A stretch of DNA of 10,434 bases, taken from Actinomycetes bacterium (lineage in GTDB: Bacteria; Actinomycetota; Actinomycetes; Actinomycetales; Cellulomonadaceae). Below the pieces are notes generated by a model that worked only from the letters and a program-made list of their open reading frames with translations, did no database searches and was not told the origin of the DNA. Shown in pieces: positions 6,879-10,434 of the stretch (the stretch's first letter is position 1; every line of letters begins with the position of its first letter). The DNA lies in assembly GCA_023461115.1 (NCBI GenBank), contig JAEWOA010000217.1:1-10434 (forward strand), given 5' to 3'. The translations under genes were made by a program, and so were the position numbers.

Positions 6879-8009
6879 GTGACGTGGGAGGAGTGGGTCG
6901 CGGTCGCCGCCGGCGTCGTCGCGGTGGCCGCGCTCGTCGTCGCCGTCCTCGTCTGGATGCACCAGCAGGACCTGCGGCGACGGCTGGAATCGCCCGACGC
7001 GGCACGTTCGCCGCGTGCGGTGGCCCTGGCGCGCGAGCTCGCGTCGCGGGGCGAGCTCGTCGCGTTCGTCGCCAACCCGTCCAAGCCCGTGGTCCCCCCG
7101 CTGCGCGAGCGCATGGAGGAGCGCGCGCGAGCGGACGGCCGGCCCGCCCCGCTGTGGTTCGAGACGACGGTCGAGGACCCCGGAGTCGGGCAGGCCCGGG
7201 ACGCCGTGGCCCAAGGCGCGGACGTGGTCGTCGCGGTCGGTGGCGACGGCACCGTGCGGGCCGTCGCCGAGGGGCTCGTCGGGACCGGCGTGCCCATGGC
7301 GGTGCTACCACTGGGCACCGGCAACCTGCTGGCCCGCAACCTCGACCTGCCGCTGGGCGACCCGCTCGCCGCGCTCGAGATCGCCGTCGAGGGCCGCGAC
7401 CGCCCGATCGACGTGGGCTGGCTGCGCGTGCAGCGGTTCGAGGACGAGGACGAGCGCGTCGCCGACGACGCGCCAGGCCGCGACCACATCTTCCTGGTCA
7501 TCGCGGGGCTCGGGTTCGACGCCGCGATGGTGGCCGACGCCGACGAGCAGCTCAAGGCGCGCGTGGGGTGGATCGCGTACTTCGTCGCCGGCGTCAAGCA
7601 CCTGCACGGCAACCGGACCCGCGTGCACGTGCGGCTCGACGACCAGCCGTCCGCCTCGACCCGGCTCCGCAGCCTGCTGATCGGCAACTGCGGGCGGCTG
7701 CCGGGCGGGATCACACTGCTGCCCGACGCGGTGCTCGACGACGGCTGGCTCGACGTCGCGGCGCTCGACACGCGTGCGGGCATCGCCGGCTGGGCGCAGC
7801 TCTTCGGCGAGGTCATGCTCCAGGGCGTCGGGCGCACCACGGCGCCCCGTGGCATCGGCCGCATCGACCACACCCGCGCGCGGTCGGTGCGCGTCGTGGT
7901 GCCCGGCGGCGAGCACGCGCAGGTGGACGGGGACATCGTCGGGCGTGTCACCGAGGTGTCGGCGCGCGTCGAGCCCGGCGCGCTCGTCGTCCGTGTACCA
8001 CGCGGGTAG
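6879..8009 (+). CDS. Diacylglycerol kinase catalytic-domain (DgkB/YegS/LCB5-type) lipid kinase
   Basis: A 376-residue protein with one N-terminal membrane segment (about 5-27) followed by a cytoplasmic lipid kinase domain. Signature residues are VVAVGGDGTVRAVAEGL (117-133) for nucleotide binding, PLGTGNLLARNL (144-155), IAGLGFDAAMV (208-218), IGNCGRLPGG (268-277), the metal-site region PDAVLDDGWLDV (282-293), and a C-terminal QVDGD (348-352). By family it phosphorylates diacylglycerol or a related lipid with ATP at the membrane, feeding phosphatidate back into phospholipid synthesis; the exact lipid is not certain. The start is GTG with no Shine-Dalgarno sequence but a TANNNT box 6 nt upstream. 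The nearby GTG at 6877 runs directly into TGA and is excluded. It is divergent from serS and 83 bases before the GntR gene. Confidence 0.93.
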   Translation: MTWEEWVAVAAGVVAVAALVVAVLVWMHQQDLRRRLESPDAARSPRAVALARELASRGELVAFVANPSKPVVPPLRERMEERARADGRPAPLWFETTVEDPGVGQARDAVAQGADVVVAVGGDGTVRAVAEGLVGTGVPMAVLPLGTGNLLARNLDLPLGDPLAALEIAVEGRDRPIDVGWLRVQRFEDEDERVADDAPGRDHIFLVIAGLGFDAAMVADADEQLKARVGWIAYFVAGVKHLHGNRTRVHVRLDDQPSASTRLRSLLIGNCGRLPGGITLLPDAVLDDGWLDVAALDTRAGIAGWAQLFGEVMLQGVGRTTAPRGIGRIDHTRARSVRVVVPGGEHAQVDGDIVGRVTEVSARVEPGALVVRVPRG

Positions 8010-8034
8010 CGGCGCCACCACGGACTGGGGACCC

Positions 8035-8063
8035 GTATACAGCGGTACAAAGGCCGCTACGGT
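8035..8063 (+). promoter_or_regulatory. Candidate promoter and operator of the GntR-family gene
   Basis: TACGGT at 8058-8063 fits the actinobacterial -10 consensus TANNNT and would place the transcript start near 8070, about 23 bases before the GTG. Between 8035 and 8048 lies GTATAC, AGCG, GTAC, with outer GTA/TAC arms. FadR-type regulators often bind short GT...AC palindromes, so this could be an autoregulatory operator overlapping the -35 area. This is inference from one site. Confidence 0.35.
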
Positions 8064-8081
8064 GGACTCGTCACGTCGATC

Positions 8082-8087
8082 AGGAGG
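8082..8087 (+). promoter_or_regulatory. Ribosome binding site AGGAGG of the GntR-family gene
   Basis: A perfect AGGAGG is separated by five bases (ACCCC) from GTG at 8093-8095. It decides the start of the regulator gene; in the translated frame the first ATG is not until residue 60, inside the helix-turn-helix, so the GTG is the only sensible start. Confidence 0.85.
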
Positions 8088-8092
8088 ACCCC

Positions 8093-8779
8093 GTGCCCAT
8101 CCCCAGCACGACGACCGCAGTCGCCTCCGGGCGCCTGCTGCTCGCCGACGTCGTCTACGACCGCCTGCTCGGCGTCATCGTGTCCGGTGAGCTGGCGCCC
8201 GGCGAGGTGGTGCGCGAGGAGGAGATCGGCGAGTGGCTCGGCGTGTCCCGCACACCCGTGCGCGACGCGATGCGCCGCCTGGGCGAGCAGGGGCTCCTGG
8301 ACTACCAGCCCAACCGCGGCTCGCACGTGTCCGCGCTGCACGCCTCCGACCTCGGCCACATCGTCGAGGTGGTCGCGGCGCTCTACGGCATGGCCGGGCG
8401 GCTCGCGGTCGCCCAGCTCGGCGACGACGACTTCGCGGAGATCGACGTCCACGTGGCCCGCATCCTCGAGGCCTATCGCGGCGGCGACCGCGTGCACCGC
8501 GCGGCCGAGGTGTCGCTCGCGCTGCGCGTGATCTCGTCGCACAGCGGCAACCCCGTGCTCGAGCGCGCGCTCGCGCTGCTCAGCCCGCACCTGGTGCGCC
8601 TGCAGACCCTCGCGCCGATGTACCCGACCGAGGACGAGATCGTCGAGCGGTTCACCGCGCTCGACGCCGCGCTGCGCACGCGCGACCCCGAGCTCGTCGG
8701 GCAGACCATGCAGGCCTACGTGCTGCACTTCGGCAGGGCCCTGCTGGGCGAGGCCGTGAAGTCCGGCGTCGCGTCCTGA
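8093..8779 (+). CDS. GntR-family transcriptional regulator (FadR/FCD subfamily)
   Basis: A 228-residue DNA-binding regulator. The winged helix-turn-helix occupies about 17-80: VVYDRLLGVIVSGELAPGE (20-38) and EEIGEWLGVSRTPVRDAM (43-60) are classic GntR sequence. The rest (about 85-220) is an all-helical FCD ligand-binding domain, recognised by SSHSGNPVLERAL and TALDAALRTRDPELV. Aligned by eye, the three His residues that usually bind metal in FCD domains are replaced (Leu144, Phe188 and probably Tyr209), so this may be a metal-free type such as E. coli FadR. The ligand and target genes are unknown. It follows the lipid kinase gene on the same strand, with its own likely promoter, and converges on pheA with only 13 bases between stops. 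The GTG start has a perfect ribosome binding site. Confidence 0.92.
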   Translation: MPIPSTTTAVASGRLLLADVVYDRLLGVIVSGELAPGEVVREEEIGEWLGVSRTPVRDAMRRLGEQGLLDYQPNRGSHVSALHASDLGHIVEVVAALYGMAGRLAVAQLGDDDFAEIDVHVARILEAYRGGDRVHRAAEVSLALRVISSHSGNPVLERALALLSPHLVRLQTLAPMYPTEDEIVERFTALDAALRTRDPELVGQTMQAYVLHFGRALLGEAVKSGVAS

Positions 8780-8792
8780 GCGCCGCTGGGCG

Positions 8793-9722
8793 TCAGGTCG
8801 CCGCGCCGGCCCGCACGCGCTCGAGCCACGTCCGCGCCGAGACGAAGTCCGCGTCGGACGTGCCGACGTGCACGGTCGGCTCGACCGCGTCCGCGCGCGG
8901 GTAGGAGCCCAGGAACCGCACGTACGGGCACCGACGGTGCAGGCCCATGATCGCCTCGCCCATGCGCTCCTCGCCGATGTGGCCCTCGGCGTCGATCGAG
9001 AACGAGTACCGCCCGAGCGCGTCGCCGATGGGCCGCGACTCGATGCGGGACAGGTTGACGCCACGGGTCGCGAACTGCTCGAGCATCGCGAGCAGCGCGC
9101 CGGCCTCGTTGTCCGGCAGGTGCACGACGAGCGTCGTCTTGTCGGCGCCCGTGGGCGGCGGCACCTCTCCGGGCGGCCCGACGACGACGAAGCGCGTGGC
9201 GGCCGACGGGTTGTCGGCGACGTGCTCCGCGAGCGCGGTCAGCCCGTAGGTCTGGACGGCGGCGGGCGGCACGAGCGCCGCGTCGAAGGGCAGGCCGCCG
9301 TCCTGCGCGAGCAGCGCCGCGGGCGCGGTGTTGCTGGTGGCGGGCACGTGGACCACGCCCGGCAGGTGATGGCCCAGCCAGCGGCGGCACTGCACCCACG
9401 CGTGCGGGTGGGCCGAGATGCGCGCCACGTCCTCCAGGCGGGTGCCCGCCCGCGCCGCGAGCGTGAACTGCACCGGCACCAGCACCTCGCGCAGCAGCAC
9501 GAGCGGCGTGCCCGCGGCCAGGCTGTCGAGGGTCGCGTTCACGCCGCCCTCGGCTGTGCTCTCGATCGCGACGACCGCGTAGTCCGCCTCGCCCGCGCGC
9601 ACCGCCTCGATGGCCGCGACCACGTCGACCTGCGGCAGGTACGTGGACTCCTGCGGCGACGCGACCTGGCGCAGGGCGGCCTCGGTGAACGTCCCGGCCG
9701 GGCCGAGGTAGGCGTAGCGCAT
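8793..9722 (-). CDS. pheA: Prephenate dehydratase
   Basis: A 309-residue monofunctional prephenate dehydratase that turns prephenate into phenylpyruvate in phenylalanine synthesis. The N-terminus MRYAYLGPAGTFTEAAL is typical. The catalytic domain (1-180) ends with the conserved TRF (176-178) in NPSAATRFVVVG. A C-terminal ACT domain (about 195-275) carries DNEAGALLAML (204-214) and IESRP (227-231), the sites for allosteric feedback by phenylalanine. There is no fused chorismate mutase, as expected in actinobacteria. One oddity is that the usual IEN motif of the catalytic domain reads IES (53-55). The frame is open far upstream, but ATG at 9720-9722 has GGGAG five bases before it and begins at the conserved N-terminus. 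It lies 14 bases after the membrane protein gene, so co-transcription is likely. Confidence 0.96.
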   Translation of the reverse strand: MRYAYLGPAGTFTEAALRQVASPQESTYLPQVDVVAAIEAVRAGEADYAVVAIESTAEGGVNATLDSLAAGTPLVLLREVLVPVQFTLAARAGTRLEDVARISAHPHAWVQCRRWLGHHLPGVVHVPATSNTAPAALLAQDGGLPFDAALVPPAAVQTYGLTALAEHVADNPSAATRFVVVGPPGEVPPPTGADKTTLVVHLPDNEAGALLAMLEQFATRGVNLSRIESRPIGDALGRYSFSIDAEGHIGEERMGEAIMGLHRRCPYVRFLGSYPRADAVEPTVHVGTSDADFVSARTWLERVRAGAAT

Positions 9723-9736
9723 GCGGGCTCCCGTCG

Positions 9737-10434
9737 CTAGGGCGTGCTCGCAGGGTATCCGCCGGCCGGCCGGCGCGACGGGACCGCCCGCAAACCGAGC
9801 ATCCCGACGAGCGGCACGGCCGCCACCAGCATCAACGTCAGGATGCGCACACCGTAGTCGTTGACGAGAGCGCCCCCGACGCCCGCGACCAGCATCGCGA
9901 CGAGCAGCGGCCGCGCGGGCGGCCACGTCGCCTCCAGCTCGTCCCACGCGCGCACCCGCCAGCGCTTGGACCACAGCGCCGCGACCACGACGATCACCAC
10001 CGCGAGCGTCAACCACGCGAGCCAGCCCGACGTCACGGTCGCGACCGCGTAGCCGAGCTTGCGCGCGACGGTCTCCCACGCCGAGCCGTCGACGACGCGC
10101 TGCACGAACACCCCGAGGTGCGTGCGCTGCGCCTCCGGGCGCCGCCAGTCGACGAACCCGATCAGCGCGACGAGCGCGACCCCCGCCCCCGCCGCGACCA
10201 GCAGCCGCGACCACGTGACGCGCACCCCGGCGACCGCGAGCACGACGACCGCGCTCGCGGGCAGGAGCACGAGCCCGCCACCGACGTCCGCCCCGAGGCC
10301 CGGCCACAAGTCGACGAGCAACGCGACGCCGCACACCGCCGCGGCGGCGGCGACCCCGAGCAGCCGGTGGCCCCAACGCAGCAGCAGCCCGCCGAGCGTC
10401 ACGGCCGTGAACAGCGCGGCCACCACGTAGATCG
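9737..10434 (-). CDS. Large multi-pass membrane protein, C-terminal part (family not firmly identified)
   Basis: The frame is open to the end of the window, so the gene starts outside it; 231 residues are visible. About seven hydrophobic segments can be counted: the N-terminal visible edge, then around the runs LLGVAAAAAVCGVALLV, GLVLLPASAVVVLAVAGV, LLVAAGAGVALVALIGFVDW, LAWLTLAVVIVVVAALW, LLVAMLVAGVGGALVNDYGV and ILTLMLVAAVPLVGMLGL. Two polar landmarks stand out: RTHLGVFVQRV after the fourth segment, and NDYGV at the end of the sixth. I recall similar T-H-L/I-G-x-F and NDxG features at the C-terminal ends of large uncharacterised membrane proteins of actinobacteria and Firmicutes, but I cannot name the family from this part alone. 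The gene lies 14 bases upstream of pheA on the same strand. Function is unknown. Confidence 0.8.
   Translation of the reverse strand, partial: IYVVAALFTAVTLGGLLLRWGHRLLGVAAAAAVCGVALLVDLWPGLGADVGGGLVLLPASAVVVLAVAGVRVTWSRLLVAAGAGVALVALIGFVDWRRPEAQRTHLGVFVQRVVDGSAWETVARKLGYAVATVTSGWLAWLTLAVVIVVVAALWSKRWRVRAWDELEATWPPARPLLVAMLVAGVGGALVNDYGVRILTLMLVAAVPLVGMLGLRAVPSRRPAGGYPASTP

Noticed and set aside
6884..8779. A 631-codon open frame overlapping the lipid kinase gene and running into the GntR gene in frame
   Set aside because: The upstream part is Arg/Gly/Ala-rich frame-shifted sequence of the kinase gene; only the part from 8093 is real, where a perfect ribosome binding site and the GntR fold begin. 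It is not a fusion protein.
8780..8792. Bidirectional terminator between the convergent GntR and pheA genes
   Set aside because: The gap is only 13 bases and shows no convincing hairpin.
9723..10376. Possible N-terminal extension of PheA
   Set aside because: The extra sequence is Arg/Gly/Ala-rich and antiparallel in character to a real membrane-protein frame; PheA begins at its conserved N-terminus with a good ribosome binding site.
1..10434. Mobile element, CRISPR array, tRNA, defence or biosynthetic cluster
   Set aside because: No repeat arrays, transposase or integrase frames, tRNA-like cloverleaf or such genes were seen on either strand; gene content is housekeeping plus sugar uptake.

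Overview
The window looks like ordinary chromosomal sequence from a high-GC Gram-positive bacterium (Actinomycetota). Reasons: very high GC with strong G/C third-position bias, frequent GTG/TTG starts, a bacterial proteasome activator (Bpa) ending in GQYL, a SerS and a PheA of actinobacterial type, and a sugar ABC importer with no ATPase of its own. A Cellulomonas-like member of Micrococcales is my best guess, from general protein resemblance only.

Layout. Positions 1-239 (+) hold the C-terminal end of bpa. It converges on an RhtA-like EamA/DMT exporter (265-1128, -). Positions 1164-4534 (-) are a carbohydrate uptake operon read in the order lipoprotein binding protein (3164-4534), permease F (2093-3070), permease G (1164-2096). 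A perfect 16-bp stem-loop lies between the binding-protein and permease genes, and the two permeases overlap by ATGA. Next upstream on the same strand are serS (5488-6753) and a Cof-type HAD phosphatase (4691-5491), again overlapping by ATGA. serS is divergent from a diacylglycerol-kinase-family lipid kinase (6879-8009, +), which is followed by a GntR/FadR-family regulator (8093-8779, +). That regulator converges on pheA (prephenate dehydratase, 8793-9722, -). Just upstream of pheA is the C-terminal part of a large multi-pass membrane protein (9737-10434, -) that runs off the window.

How the parts work together. The ABC operon should import an oligosaccharide, probably of alpha-glucoside (AglE/F/G) type, energised by an ATPase encoded elsewhere (MsiK-like). 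The serS/HAD, lipid kinase and pheA genes are housekeeping genes. The only regulator visible is the GntR protein, whose targets cannot be told from the window.

The most notable non-coding signal is a shared start architecture. Three genes without a Shine-Dalgarno sequence (the RhtA-like gene, serS and the lipid kinase) each have TANNNT exactly 6 nt upstream of a GTG start, the expected layout of leaderless actinobacterial transcripts. I found no mobile element, CRISPR array, tRNA, rRNA, defence system or clearly new biological system. No stretch longer than about 160 bases lacks a gene.
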